Assembly (NCBI GenBank): GCA_905147135.1
Contig: LR990043.1
Span: 20,523,584-20,587,583, forward strand
Direction of reading: 5' to 3'
Length of the DNA: 64,000 nucleotides
DNA from: Blastobasis lacticolella
Lineage: Eukaryota; Arthropoda; Insecta; Lepidoptera; Blastobasidae
The position numbers and the translations under genes were made by a program. The notes beneath the pieces were generated by a model, which was not told where the DNA came from, searched no databases, and saw only the letters and a list, made by a program, of their open reading frames with translations. This document shows positions 45,441 to 55,622 of the stretch, piece by piece. The number at the start of each line of letters is the position of its first letter. Positions within the stretch are counted from its first letter, which is position 1.

Positions 45441-46559
45441 ATAACTTTCACTACCATATACTTTAGTACATCAATTTTATTAAATCGCAATCGCAAAGAA
45501 GAAAAACCCCGATTTTTCAAGTATCAATACGACAATGAATAGAGATACTTCAACTTAAAATATTTTACCGTTCTAATGAGTTTTAAGGAAAAAAATTATA
45601 TTTTATTGCTCTTTAGTAAGTTGTCTTTAAAATAAAAGTAAAAGGATCGACTTTACTTACCTTAGGTTTTTTTAATTACGAGCAATCTCTTGTATGGGAG
45701 TAGGGCACTGTGCGCCGTCGTAATCGACGCACATTAATTGTAAAGCAATTAACTATCGCGATTTCCTTGGTTTATAGGTATCCCACCTCTACCCCACCCG
45801 TGCCCTTACAATACCCTGCTGTACCCCTTTCTTACCCCTACTAAAAACTAATATCAAAATCGGTCCGCAATTGACGGAATTTCAAGGAACACAAGTACCT
45901 ACAATAAAAGAACATTCAATCGAAATAAAAATTTCCTCCTCTTTTGATGTCAATTCTACTATACAACAAATAAATTATATCGATAAACAAAAAAAATTAT
46001 CGATATGGTCGGTTACTGTGCACAGCACTAGATTAGGCGCAAGGTGTCCTTGAGCGCGGGTGAATATTTTTCGTAAAATATTGATAAATACAAGGTTTTT
46101 AGACTTACCGGTGAAAAGAGATTCCTCCTTTTGTTCTAGAAGCCTGATCGCTTCTGGTTTTGCAGTTAATTATTGCGCAAAATGGCATATTTTTTACAAT
46201 TTAGGCACAGCTTTTTTTTAATGCGCACTCCGCGGAATTGTGCAAGAGACTGACAGCGCGTTCGCGCCTTTTGGATGAAACTAGCTCATTTGCGCATAGT
46301 TGTGGCGCGCCTGCACCGCCTACTTAGCTTTTCTAACTACTTATTTGTTCTATGCTTAGGACTATGTTGGCAGAAAATACTGGTGCTCATTTTCTAGAAT
46401 ATGGTGTTATCTCTTATGAGCCGCCCCGAATGACTTAAATAAAAAAGCTCTGCTAGTTAGGTCACCTGCTACGTAAACCACAGGGATTCTTTATTTAGCA
46501 CAAGCAAATATAAATTTTGACTTTGATTTCCATAGATATAATAAAAGTATGTATAATAA
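45441..46559. other. Gene-free stretch, nothing recognised
   Basis: AT-rich with a CT-rich tract near 45780-45840. No gene seen. Confidence 0.4.
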
Positions 46560-46873
46560 TCATAATCATCTTGGCGTTATTGTCCTGGTTTCACCTTTAC
46601 CAAAATCCAAGATTTGGCAGATCAGATAATTACAGTGGAGCGACTGCCATCTGACCTCCGTGACCCTATACCAGGGGAACCTAACCAGATTGGATCATGG
46701 TTACACATTTAGTCGCCTGAATGTGCAGGTTTCATCGCCTTAAGAGCTTCAGTTAGCTTTCAATTAAATTACATAACTCAAAAAAGAGATATTGGTACAT
46801 GGCCGCAATGGGATTCGAACCCGGTACCTCTCGCTTACGAGTCGGATACATATACCACTAGGCCTCCGACGTT
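46560..46873 (-). repeat. SINE-2 copy, nearly full length
   Basis: Plus strand ATCATCTTGGCGTTATTGTC through GATTGGATCATGGTTACACA to GATTCGAACCCGGTACCTCT and CCGACG. Missing the GCGGACC block. Confidence 0.8.
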
Positions 46874-47392
46874 ATATAAGTCTTAGTATATAATTTATTA
46901 ATTTAACACTTAAAGCAAACGGCCATGAAGAAACTTGATTCTTTGCCCAAAACACAATGTTCATGGAGACCCAAAAACGTCTCAAAGTTTATTCAATTTG
47001 GAAAAATCCTGAAAGGAACGCTTCTAAACTCGGAACTGTGGCACTGGTCCGGAATTTCCCTGTTTGGACCGCCTCTGAGATCTTATTGGAAAACTTTGGA
47101 AAGTTTCTCGGTATCCGGAATAATCCGGATGATTGCAGACGAATAAAGGACACAAGTGGATGGATACGAGTTGGTTCGCGCTTAACTTTGTTCTAGAATC
47201 GTTAGTTACTAGCTATAGGTCGACAACTTAACTGGAGTATCGCCTGCGGCAAGAGGGGGGCAGAATGGGTGACGTCATGTGACGGTTCGGGGCTAAGCGC
47301 GGGGTCGCGGGGCAGGGAGCACAAGGGACGTTTTTCAGTGCGCCTCGCGGACGCCGCACAGCGTGGTTGGTTGTTCTGCCACGGGCTCCGGC
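46874..47392. other. Gene-free stretch, unassigned overlapping ORFs
   Basis: Two overlapping plus-strand frames (46925-47196) and a GC-rich patch (47230-47390) show no domain. Confidence 0.35.
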
Positions 47393-47794
47393 ATGAGGAG
47401 TTTTCCAGTAGGTATCAAAAAGCATCAATAGATGGCGCTCCTACAATTCTGGTAATTTTGTTTAAATCTGTATGATTTTGGCAGTGATATTATGCAGCCA
47501 TCGAATACTAAACCTAAAAATAAAATGTTTATTAATATAAACATAACTTTTAAAGGTTGAACGAAATGTACAAAGATATATTTTTATGAATAGGCACTAT
47601 GTTCCATTTTATTACAACCTGTCAAATGGTTGAAAACGATTGATAAATACAATATTATCCAATACAACGTACCCAGTGTTTATATCCCCTTTGCTAAGAA
47701 CTTTTTTCAAGCGATTATCAATTACCAAAATTGTCGGGATGCCATCTAGTGAGTGGTTAAGAATGCTTTAGATACCTATTGGAAAACTCCTCAT
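47393..47794. mobile_element. MITE copy 2 (TIR ATGAGGAGTTTTC)
   Basis: The ends ATGAGGAGTTTTCCAGTAGG and CCTATTGGAAAACTCCTCAT are inverted with two mismatches. The inverted relationship continues inside: AGATGGCGCTCCTACAATTC against AGATGGCATCCCGACAATTT read from the other strand, giving arms of roughly 75 bases. 402 bases, non-coding, related to 22863-23226. Confidence 0.75.
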
Positions 47795-47982
47795 TACGCA
47801 CACGAGGTTAATTTACCGATGATAAATCCCGAGGTGGAGGCTTGAAAATGTGTGTACAAAAAATTAATAGAAGCACAGGGGTTTCCGTATGCGCCGAGGA
47901 GAGGAAGGAGGGGCGCTGTGAGGCGCTCCCATCTTCTCGTCTCGAAACTAAACTTAGATGCTCATTTGTACATATTGAATAA

Positions 47983-48320
47983 TCATCATCATATCAACCG
48001 TAAGATGCCCACTTCTGGGCATAGGCATCCCCCAGAGATCTCCACAAAGGGTATTGCACCTTCCGCATTCAGCTACACCTGCGATCTTTACCAGATCGTC
48101 GGCATACCTAGTGGGCGGCCTTCTCACGCTGTGTCTTCCGGTTCATCATCGCCACTCGAGAACTTTACTGCCACATAGGCCATCTGTTCTGCGAGCTATG
48201 TGCCCCGCCCGCTTAGCAATCTTTCGCAATAGTTCGCTTGCGGATCTCCTCATTCCTGATTCAATCGCGCAATGACACTCCAAGTATGGCCCTTTCCATT
48301 GCCCTTTGGGCGACAGTGAG
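47983..48320 (-). pseudogene. RTE-1 LINE 3' end
   Basis: Plus strand CATCATCATATCAACCGTAA, GGGCATAGGCATCCCCCAGA, CTTTACCAGATCGTCGGC, then on through GAGAACTTTACTGCC to CCCTTTGGGCGACAGTGAG. One of the two longest RTE-1 copies. Confidence 0.75.
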
Positions 48321-48712
48321 TTTTCTTATAAGGTCCACAGTGAGCCATAAAATAAATGTGAAGAAAAACTTACTTTTATGCACCGAATTAAAAATCGAGA
48401 ATTAGTTTCAAAAGCCATTGGCAAAGATTAGGTTTCTCGTCTCGGGAAATTATACTTAATCATGGGACAAGTTCGGGCATAATCTCGTGTGCACTCTTTT
48501 TCCGAGGAACGTCATCAACTGACGTTTCGCGGAAGAAAATGCTCACTGCCCCGCGCCCCGCATCCCCGCGTTCATCTAAGAAAAATCACCCTCCCACTTA
48601 CCTCACCTACCGCAGGCGATATACCAGTTAAGTTATCAACCTATAGAGAGATCGCCAGATCAGAAAATCAATGTAGGAAAACGTTTTCTTCTAGTGATCA
48701 TTACCTAATTAC
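48321..48712. other. Gene-free stretch, nothing recognised
   Basis: No family motif. A short ORF at 48489-48737 runs into the next repeat. Confidence 0.4.
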
Positions 48713-48970
48713 ATCATTATCGTCATTTTCATATTAGTCGAAAGATGCCCATTGCTGGGCATAGCCCCTCCCCAAAGATCTCCACAATGGCCGGTCCTGT
48801 GTCTTCCGCATCCAACTGGTACGTGTGATCTTTACCAGGTCGTCGATTCACCTTGTGGTCGCCACTCAAGAACTTTACATCAACATCCGGCCATCTATTC
48901 GTCGAACTATGTGCTCTGCCCATTCCACTTTAGCCTGGCAATCCTTAGGGCTATGTCGGTTCCCTTGGTT
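48713..48970 (-). pseudogene. RTE-1 LINE 3' end with internal deletion
   Basis: Starts CATCATTATCGTCATTTTCA, then CCCATTGCTGGGCATAGCCC. The GGAGGCCTACCCACGCTGCG segment is deleted between TTCACCTTG and TGGTCGCCACT. Confidence 0.75.
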
Positions 48971-49038
48971 CGCTTGCCTTATTACATTATTATGTCTAAA
49001 TGACAAAGGAATAAGATTACAATATAGCTACCATTCGC

Positions 49039-49176
49039 AGGAGCGTTGGTGATGTAGTGATTAAGGGGTCCGACTTCGACTTGTAAGCGAAAGGTTCCGG
49101 GTACGAACCCCAGTCCCGTCATACACGATTCTTTTCTTAGTTATGTACATTAGCGGAACAGTAACCGATGCTCTTT
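49039..49176 (+). repeat. SINE-2 copy, 5' half
   Basis: Head GGAGCGTTGGTGATGTAGTG, B box GGGTACGAACCCC, then TTAGTTATGTACATTAGCGG, stopping after CCGATGCTCTT. Confidence 0.75.
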
Positions 49177-49627
49177 TAAAAAGAGTTTTTTTTTAATCTT
49201 GGCAGCCGACAAATACAATAAAGCACGAGATATTAACGTCAATCGACATAATAGAAGAAAGTCTACCAGTTAATAATATTAATAAATAACTGACAACGCC
49301 ACAAATATTTCTAATTACTTTCGGTCACGTATTCTATCAGCATTATTCAATTACTTTACTAAGGTATCAACATTTTTCCTATTATTTGTAATAGAATAAT
49401 ACGCGAATGAAAATATTGCCAAACTGCTTAAACGTTATATTACCAACAAATATTGAAGACCCAAGACAAAGTGATTAAGTTTTTTCCATGAAAACTAGCT
49501 AGGCATTTGATCGCATCTCACCTAGTGGTAAATGACGATGCGGTCAAAAATGGAAAGAAAGAAAGAAAGAATGAAAGAAAGAAAAGACAGTTATTATACA
49601 TACACACTACAACACAATACAGTTACA
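49177..49627. other. AT-rich stretch with (GAAA)n microsatellite
   Basis: GAAAGAAAGAAAGAAAGAAT-type repeat at about 49555-49586; otherwise unassigned. Confidence 0.5.
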
Positions 49628-49752
49628 AAGGTTGTCTCGGAGAGATCGCTTAAAGCGATAAGACCGCCTTTACGCGCATGTATATTATGCTGATTTTTGT
49701 ATATTGTCTTATAAGATGTGTGCAATAAAGAGTTTTTACTTACTTACTTACA
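49628..49752 (+). repeat. LINE 3' end with (ACTT)n tail
   Basis: AGGTTGTCTCGGAGAGATCG, GATAAGACCGCCTTT, GTGTGCAATAAAGAGTTTTT, then (ACTT)n. Same family as 12036-12163. Confidence 0.7.
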
Positions 49753-51074
49753 GCTACAGTTACAGACAAAGGAAACAAGACTGTCAATGCGTAGCCTCCC
49801 ATTCCACTGCCGGTGCTGCGGCGGCCAGCGTAAATGGTACCCACTCAGGATGAGCTGTGAGGCGCAAGAAGCGACTCACAGCGCTGGTATTCTGTGGGCC
49901 CATTTTTTAGGTACGGCATGCTTCTCTTGATCCACGACATAAGGGTGCAACGTCCGCCCGGAACGCGTTTCCCGAAGCGCTTTTTCTAAATTGCTGCATC
50001 GATAGGTACCTACAGCATTTTAATGAAATGAAATCTCAAATAAACCAGCTTTTAGACGAAGAAACCGTTTTGAAATCGGTTCAGCCGTTACATGTCCACA
50101 TACAGACACACACACATAAATGATAGCGACTAGTTTTTTTTTTTTGGAGGTTCGGCTTTATAAAATTTGTAAAATCCGGAATCCGCTTTATTAAAGTAGG
50201 CAGATAAATGTCCTGTCAGGTGAGACGCCAGTCAAATAGCTGACTATCCTATCATACTTCCTACTAATATTAAAAATACGGTAGTTTGTAAGAAAGCTTG
50301 GATGTGTTATTGCTTGACGCAAAAACTACAGAATGGATTTATGATCTGTATAATCTGACTTGTCTTATTTGGTGAAAAAACAATGCCCAAAATCAATCAC
50401 GCTACGTATATTGTGTATAGATGTCGAGAATTATGTAAGGAATACATAGAATGTGATTTTCAACGAATACTGCTGCACATTATCCATTTAAATACATAAT
50501 TTCCTTAACTAAATAAGACAAGTCAGTTTGGACAGATTATAGATGAAAGGTAGCACACTATATGGCTCACATATAGCCAAGAATAGCATATAGGCTATAA
50601 TTATATTTATCCCAAAAAGAAACGTGGTTCCCGCGGGAATGAGTCTAGGAGAATTTAACTGAGTTATACGCTTAAAGCTAAGCTAGTTTACTATTAACCA
50701 TTTTTTTTACCTTAATCGTCAGAATCAAACCCCAAGAAAAACTAAATCCGAACGCTTACGGTCTCACCTCACAAAAATCAAGCTGAACCAGTCCGAATCC
50801 CAAGCTAATCGAACTTGGATAGTTCCCAAATGTTCCGGGTGCAAGAGTTATTGCTATCAGAGCTTGGGCCCCCAATAAAATTGTCCGAATGCACTCTTCA
50901 AGACGGCTGCGTATGATTTACCTGCGGGTTCGTAACGTGTGAAGGGGATTTAGGAGTTTTATTGGTATTCGATCTAGGTAGGAACTGAGTTTGTTTTAGG
51001 GTTTGAATTGAGGAGCTAAAAGATACGGGGTTACAGTAATCGCCGCTATCTACAGAGTCAGTGATGCATTACTG
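49753..51074. other. Gene-free stretch, nothing recognised
   Basis: A phrase near 50065-50100 (TTTTGAAATCGGTTCAGCCG) is a hallmark of dispersed lepidopteran repeats, but its ends are not clear. Confidence 0.4.
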
Positions 51075-51256
51075 GTCAGTGAAAAAGTATAATAATATCT
51101 TCTAATGTAGTTCTTCAAGAAAGGGGTGAAAAGCTTTTTACGGGTTTGGCAACGCGTGGGTGATGCCCCTGGTATTGCAAACGTCCATAGGCTGCGGTGA
51201 CTGCTTACCATCAGACAGGCCGTAAGATTGTTTGCCACCTTAGTGGTATAAAAAAA
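51075..51256 (-). repeat. Repeat H (lepidopteran LINE/SINE tail)
   Basis: On the minus strand it runs from CCACTAAGGTGGCAAACAAT through CTGATGGTAAGCAGTCACCG to GTTGCCAAACCCGTAAAAAG. A diverged shorter relative is at 56640-56690. Confidence 0.55.
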
Positions 51257-51460
51257 GTGTAATGAGATAGGTATAATATACCGTCACAGGGTGCCAATCG
51301 GCGAGACGATACTATTCAACAACTCTTAGCTCTCTAAGTATGACATTTAACATGTAAAAATAAATTAGCAATATCATATCATTAGGTGGACTGTCTGCTT
51401 GCTTGTCACTGAGTAGCATAAAAAAATTATAAGTTCTTAAATGAAAATTTTCCATCATAT

Positions 51461-51694
51461 TAAGGCCTTGCCACATACAAAGCTCGGCGCGAGCGCGGCG
51501 TGAGCGCGGTGCGATATTTGCTAGGCAACCATCGCGCGGCGCGATAGTTGCTAGGCAACCATCGCGCGGCACGTTATTTGCTAGGCAACCATCGCGCGGC
51601 GCGTTATTTGCTAGGCAACCATCGCGCGGCGCGATGGTTGCCTAGCAAATATCGCACCGCGCTCGCGCCGAGCTTTGTATGTGGCAAGGCCTTA
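51461..51694. mobile_element. Fold-back element with 30-bp internal tandem units
   Basis: The outer inverted repeats (TAAGGCCTTGCCACATACAA and its exact reverse complement at 51675-51694) continue inward as AGCTCGGCGCGAGCGCGG. Four direct 30-base units (51511-51540, 51541-51570, 51571-51600, 51601-51630), each with GCTAGGCAACCATCGCGCGG, are followed by one inverted unit (51631-51660). A small duplication (GAGCGCGGCGT, then GAGCGCGGTG) lies in the left arm only. Non-coding; the 66-codon ORF across it is an artefact of the repeat. Confidence 0.85.
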
Positions 51695-51774
51695 TTCTTA
51701 CGCGTTTGTTTTAACTGGATACCATCTACGATCAGTCAGAGTACTTGAAAAGACAAATTAAATGAGCCCAAACT

Positions 51775-52080
51775 CGATGGGTTTATCATGCATAGTTTGG
51801 GAGTGGCTCTAACTGCCTTCCGTCATCATCATCTGACCTTATATATCACCTAAGGGTGTAAGTACTCATTATAAGACCATTCCAAACAGCTCAAACACGA
51901 TGGTCTTATCTTTATTAGTTCCTATAACCACCTTCCGACTCCATCGTCAGACCAGCTCCATAGTACCAATTAGTGCATTGTAATCCAAGTTACATAGGTA
52001 TACCAGACAGCTCAATTGAACACGTTGAAGTGGGCCAAATAGTTACAAATATAGCAAGTAAAACAAAAGCTTGTAAAAAA
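51775..52080 (-). repeat. Repeat F copy (partner of 19855-20110)
   Basis: Plus strand contains ACCACCTTCCGACTCCATCG, CCAGCTCCATAGTACCAATT and GTTACATAGGTATACCAGAC, in the reverse order of the other copy. This copy appears longer on its left side. Confidence 0.6.
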
Positions 52081-52487
52081 GCTTTGCGGGTCAATATCAG
52101 TTAGCGAATTTATCGCGTATCTTCGAATTTCTCGCTAAGATACTATTAACGTCATGTTAATTTCCTTACCAAACAGTAGGAGCTACATTCCAATTCGCGA
52201 CTTTGTTCTGACTAAGATAGTCCGCATTACTCATTTCATACTTTCAAATTGTTCTCAGAACCAACGTTAACATCCTACATATTAACAGCCAGCAATAAAA
52301 TGAGCTATTATGCCGTATAAATCACTCATGACTAATGCTACGAGGCGCTCTGTTTGTGCAAATCATGCACCGTTTGATTTATTTGAGACACCCACGATGA
52401 TGATATGGTATTTCAAGTTTTAAAAAAAGTTGAAAAAGAATTAAAACATTTTTGAACACATAAACCAATATATATTACCTGGAGTCA
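52081..52487. other. Gene-free stretch, nothing recognised
   Basis: AT-rich. Confidence 0.4.
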
Positions 52488-52700
52488 TCATCATTTTGGC
52501 GTTATGACCCGGCGTTATTATAACCCTAGGCCCCCGTGCGCGAGGGCTTAGGGTCCGCTTTCCTGCTACTCTTGGCCCACCTCACTCGGTGTTGGCATCG
52601 TTAGTGGTGAGCTTATTGGCACGCATATCATTCTCGACTACGTCAAGCCATCGCTTCTTGGGCCGGCCTCTCTTTCCCGTGCCCGGCGGGGGCGGCATGG
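52488..52700 (-). pseudogene. LINE ORF2 C-terminus, probable partner of SINE-2
   Basis: Minus strand encodes GKRGRPKKRWLDVVENDMRA then NKLTTNDANTE before TGA; one base-shift away it continues RWAKSSRKADPKPSRTGA. GRPKKRWLDVV...DA...KWRxxxRKADP is a standard end of RTE-like ORF2. The 3' end (GCGGACCCTAAGCCCTCGCG to CATAACGCCAAAATGATGAT) is the same as the last 60 or so bases of SINE-2. Frameshifted and 5' truncated. Confidence 0.65.
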
Positions 52701-52746
52701 CCAGACTTGTTCATTTAATATTATATACCTGGTATCAATTTGTAAA

Positions 52747-52946
52747 ACTGGTACAGTCGAGTTCATTAATATGTGAGCATTGCCAAGGCTTCAAATATAA
52801 ATGTACATGGAAGGGTACTTATATATCTGAGCAAACTTACATATATTTGTTGATTAATCTGCTCAGATATATAAGTACCCTTCCATGTACATTTATATTT
52901 GAAGCCTTGGTAATGCTCACATATTAATGAACTCGACTGTACCAGT
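52747..52946. mobile_element. Near-perfect 87-bp-arm hairpin (fold-back MITE)
   Basis: Arms 52747-52833 and 52860-52946 are inverted with one difference (position 52782, G opposite T, which would still pair as G-U in RNA) around a 26-base loop. The ends read CTGGTACAGTCGAGTTCATT. A transcript would fold into an almost uninterrupted duplex. The high arm identity suggests recent origin or gene conversion. Confidence 0.9.
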
Positions 52947-52980
52947 AGCTTCTCGTGAAGGCGCTTTTAAAAATAGGTTG

Positions 52981-53237
52981 GTAGAGCTTGTCTAATTTAA
53001 AATGACGCGCCCCACTATCGCATTAACGCACACAAGCAAGTTTAAAATATGGACGCAATACATATACAAATGCCGTTGTAATTGGTCATTCAGTTGCCGG
53101 TGAAATTCAAACGTAGGAGCACGCGTCGTTCATTGGCTCCCACACAGATGAAGTGTCATTATCAATACTTGCACTCACACATCGAAATAAACTAACTAAG
53201 TAGTGGGGCGCGTCATTTTAGACTAGACGAGCTCTAC
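52981..53237. mobile_element. MITE with 37-bp TIRs
   Basis: GTAGAGCTTGTCTAATTTAA plus AATGACGCGCCCCACTA at the left (52981-53017) is inverted at 53201-53237 with four mismatches. 257 bases, non-coding. It lies 34 bases from the preceding hairpin element. No clear target duplication. Confidence 0.75.
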
Positions 53238-53479
53238 TTAAATATACATTTATAGACACCCACGCCCGTATTCCATAGGGGTAAAAATTTGATAGGGTAC
53301 AAAAAGGGGTAAGCAAGGTGTAAGTACTTTGGTATTAGTTCCACACCAGTGATGCTGATTCCAGCTTGGATCTAACCAAGGCGGTATAAATCTATTTGAT
53401 CGCTGTAGGATTTAAATGAAATTTGGCAGTAATATAGTTTATATCCCAGAATAGCAGAGAGATCTTGACAGTATTTCGT
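53238..53479. other. Short stretch, nothing recognised
   Basis: No motif assigned before the jockey fragment begins. Confidence 0.4.
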
Positions 53480-54170
53480 TATGGTGCAACCGGAACTTAA
53501 TTAGCCTCAACATCTCAAAATGCTTCATGATAACATTTACAAAAAAAAACAACTAAAGATTCTGTGCAGCTATTCTTTGTCTGGCCATATACTCGAACGT
53601 AAAACAGTTGTAAAGGACCTAAGGGTACTGTTTGATGAGAAATTATGGTTCTGTTGTCTTTATGAGAACATCATCTTCTGTTTTAGCTGCATCAGCTTCT
53701 GAAGAGGATTCAAAATGCATTCCTTCTTTTTCTTTACATAAAAATTATGGGTTATTTCTTGTACCCGACTAAATTTCTACAGGGATTCCTAGGCTTTAAT
53801 TCTCTAGAGGTAAGGCGTAACTACTACCTTTTGGTAATGGTTTGTCGTGTTTTGCGCGGTGAGTCAGACTGTCTTGACTTGGTGTCTGGAGCTGTACGGC
53901 TATTTGTACCTCCAGTTCCCAGGGTTCAACTCAGACCACGCAAGCCCAGTCTACTCGCTACTCCCGCGTTCCGAACCGTTTCGCACGCCAATTCACCCAT
54001 TATTCGAGCCTTGGGTATGCTCAACGCGCTCCTAGCATCGGCACCCGAGTGTGACTTATTTACCTGGCGATGGACGGATGTGTGCAAGGAATACCTGAAG
54101 TATTGCGAGAGGATTAATGAATCAGAATATTTTATAATAGAAACTGATATATCTACCTATAGCTTTATAT
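53480..54170 (+). pseudogene. Jockey-like LINE ORF2 fragment A
   Basis: Frames carry, in order, NISKCFMITF-like text, YSLSGHILERKTVVKDLRVL and FDEKLWF, then LKRIQNAFLLFLYIKIMGYF, then LGFNSLEVRRNYYLL and CRVLRGESDC. These match the C-terminal third of jockey-clade reverse transcriptase (DLGVxFDxKLxF; IExxQxRFLRYL; GYxSLExRR). A segment between the second and third motifs, where SLVRSxLEYGSVVWSPYY belongs, is deleted, with frame changes there. Confidence 0.65.
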
Positions 54171-54189
54171 AATAAGGGTATCCAAATAG

Positions 54190-54700
54190 CGCCAGGCAAT
54201 TGTACTGTAGTCTGGTGAGGAGTACACTAGAATACGGTTGTGTTATTTGGTCGCCCTACTATTCCGTATACAGGCTGTTACATAATATATGTATAAAGCC
54301 GTGAACTGGACGGAGTGCTAAACGTATTAAAACTATAGGTACAACTATTCCACATACGACAGAAATAATTGTATCTATCGTTGTAGTAATGATAGATGTA
54401 AAAAATTCGTACATTATCTCTAGAGCAATGCCGTAAACAATATGATCTTCTGACTCCTCATGAAATCTTGCATTCCGTAGTAGACTCCCAGTCGCTTCTT
54501 GCGTCATTAATACCTTATTCAGATTTCGTAACCCTAAACCCTTTGCGTTGCAAGTGTATCGAGTTAACACTTCCTATTATAACCCTATTTCTAGAACGTG
54601 TCGCTTGTATATGCTGCACTCGGATTTAGATATTTTTAATCATAATTTTCTAAAATTAAAAATTTATATCTAATCAATCTTCTGCCCTCCTGAATAACTA
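54190..54700 (+). pseudogene. Jockey-like LINE ORF2 fragment B, interrupted
   Basis: 54205-54269 encodes YCSLVRSTLEYGCVIWSPYY. After an inserted TIR-element end (54271-54349), jockey-like text resumes: QYDLLTPHEILHSVVDSQS, then RNPKPFALQVYRVNTSYYNP in another frame. The LEYG motif should precede the LEVRR motif of fragment A, so B is a second copy or a rearranged piece. Confidence 0.55.
54271..54349 (+). mobile_element. Left end of a TIR element, related to 59743-63829
   Basis: CAGGCTGTTACATAATATAT then GTATAAAGCCGTGAACTGGA matches 59743-59826 over about 80 bases, preceded by TA. After that the sequence diverges, and a reversed GTATGTGGAATAGT phrase appears. The right end is not found. Confidence 0.65.
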
Positions 54701-55276
54701 TAATATGTATAGTATAAATTTCTCTAACATATGTTGGAGATAAAAGTAGACACGACATGATAATCACATAGACATCTACACACAGATGTTTCTTGTAGCT
54801 ATCTATAGAGATAATAGACTTTTGTAAGTTTCATATTTTAAAGAATATAAGGATATTTTTTTTAATTATCGTGCCGTGTCTAAATGCTACGGATTATAAT
54901 TTTGTTCATAAACTAACAGTATGTGTGGATTATATCTGTTATGTATACCTAAATAAATAAATAGCAAATAGGTTACAATTTATTACAAATTTAAATGGGG
55001 ATCTTGTGGGAACGGGTCTGGAACATAATACCAGAATTTTACGCGGACGAAGCGCGAGAAAAAGCCAGTTAATGTCGAATTCTTAGAACACGATAATGAC
55101 CCAGAACCCAGTTGCTATATGAAAAATAAAGAACCAAAAACTAATTTGCAAACAATGTTATGATATAGCAAATCGCGGTTGCGGTTTCGCGTATTTATTG
55201 CGGTCATCATTCACCGAATGAACGCCGTTGACTTGTGTCAAACAAACGGTGAATCATTCGCCGATATTACCTTTTA
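54701..55276. other. AT-rich stretch, nothing recognised
   Basis: Contains an AAATAAATAAATA run near 54950. A TTTTACGCGGACGAAGCGCG phrase at 55028-55048 resembles a dispersed-repeat end. Confidence 0.4.
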
Positions 55277-55355
55277 TAATAAGCAATTATGAAACAAATT
55301 AAGCAATAACAAATAATTTTACACTCGTAAATATAATCCCATCAAAACTCACATC
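55277..55355. repeat. Left copy of a 65-75-bp direct repeat flanking the nest
   Basis: ATAATAAGCAATTATGAAAC and the following AT-rich bases recur at about 56395-56468 with small gaps. Confidence 0.55.
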
Positions 55356-55622
55356 ATGTTAAAAAAAAATACACAAATAAATATGGCGGCATCCAAATTC
55401 CGTCATGTTTAATTTCTTTTTTAAAACACCTAAAAAATTATTGGCGCTAATGTCCCGGTTGTGCTCTCGCGCACGGGGGCCCGGTGTCCGCCTTGACCAT
55501 GATCCAGGATTTGGTAGATCAAGTAATTACAGTGGAGCGACTGCCAACTGATTCAGTCGCATGAATGTGTAAGTTTCATCACGATGCTTTCCCTCACCGT
55601 AAGAGCATCGGTTAGCATTCCA

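Noticed and set aside
46925..47196. Two overlapping plus-strand ORFs
   Set aside because: No recognisable domain and mutually exclusive frames; likely chance in stop-poor sequence.
51511..51660. Regular 30-bp units resembling a CRISPR array
   Set aside because: The units are directly adjacent with no spacers, lie inside inverted ends, and the genome is a eukaryote.
52589..52927. 112-codon plus-strand ORF
   Set aside because: It reads antisense through a LINE fragment and then across both arms of the hairpin element.
53747..54172. 141-codon ORF as a possible host gene
   Set aside because: Its first third matches jockey-clade reverse transcriptase C-terminal motifs, so it is part of LINE fragment A.
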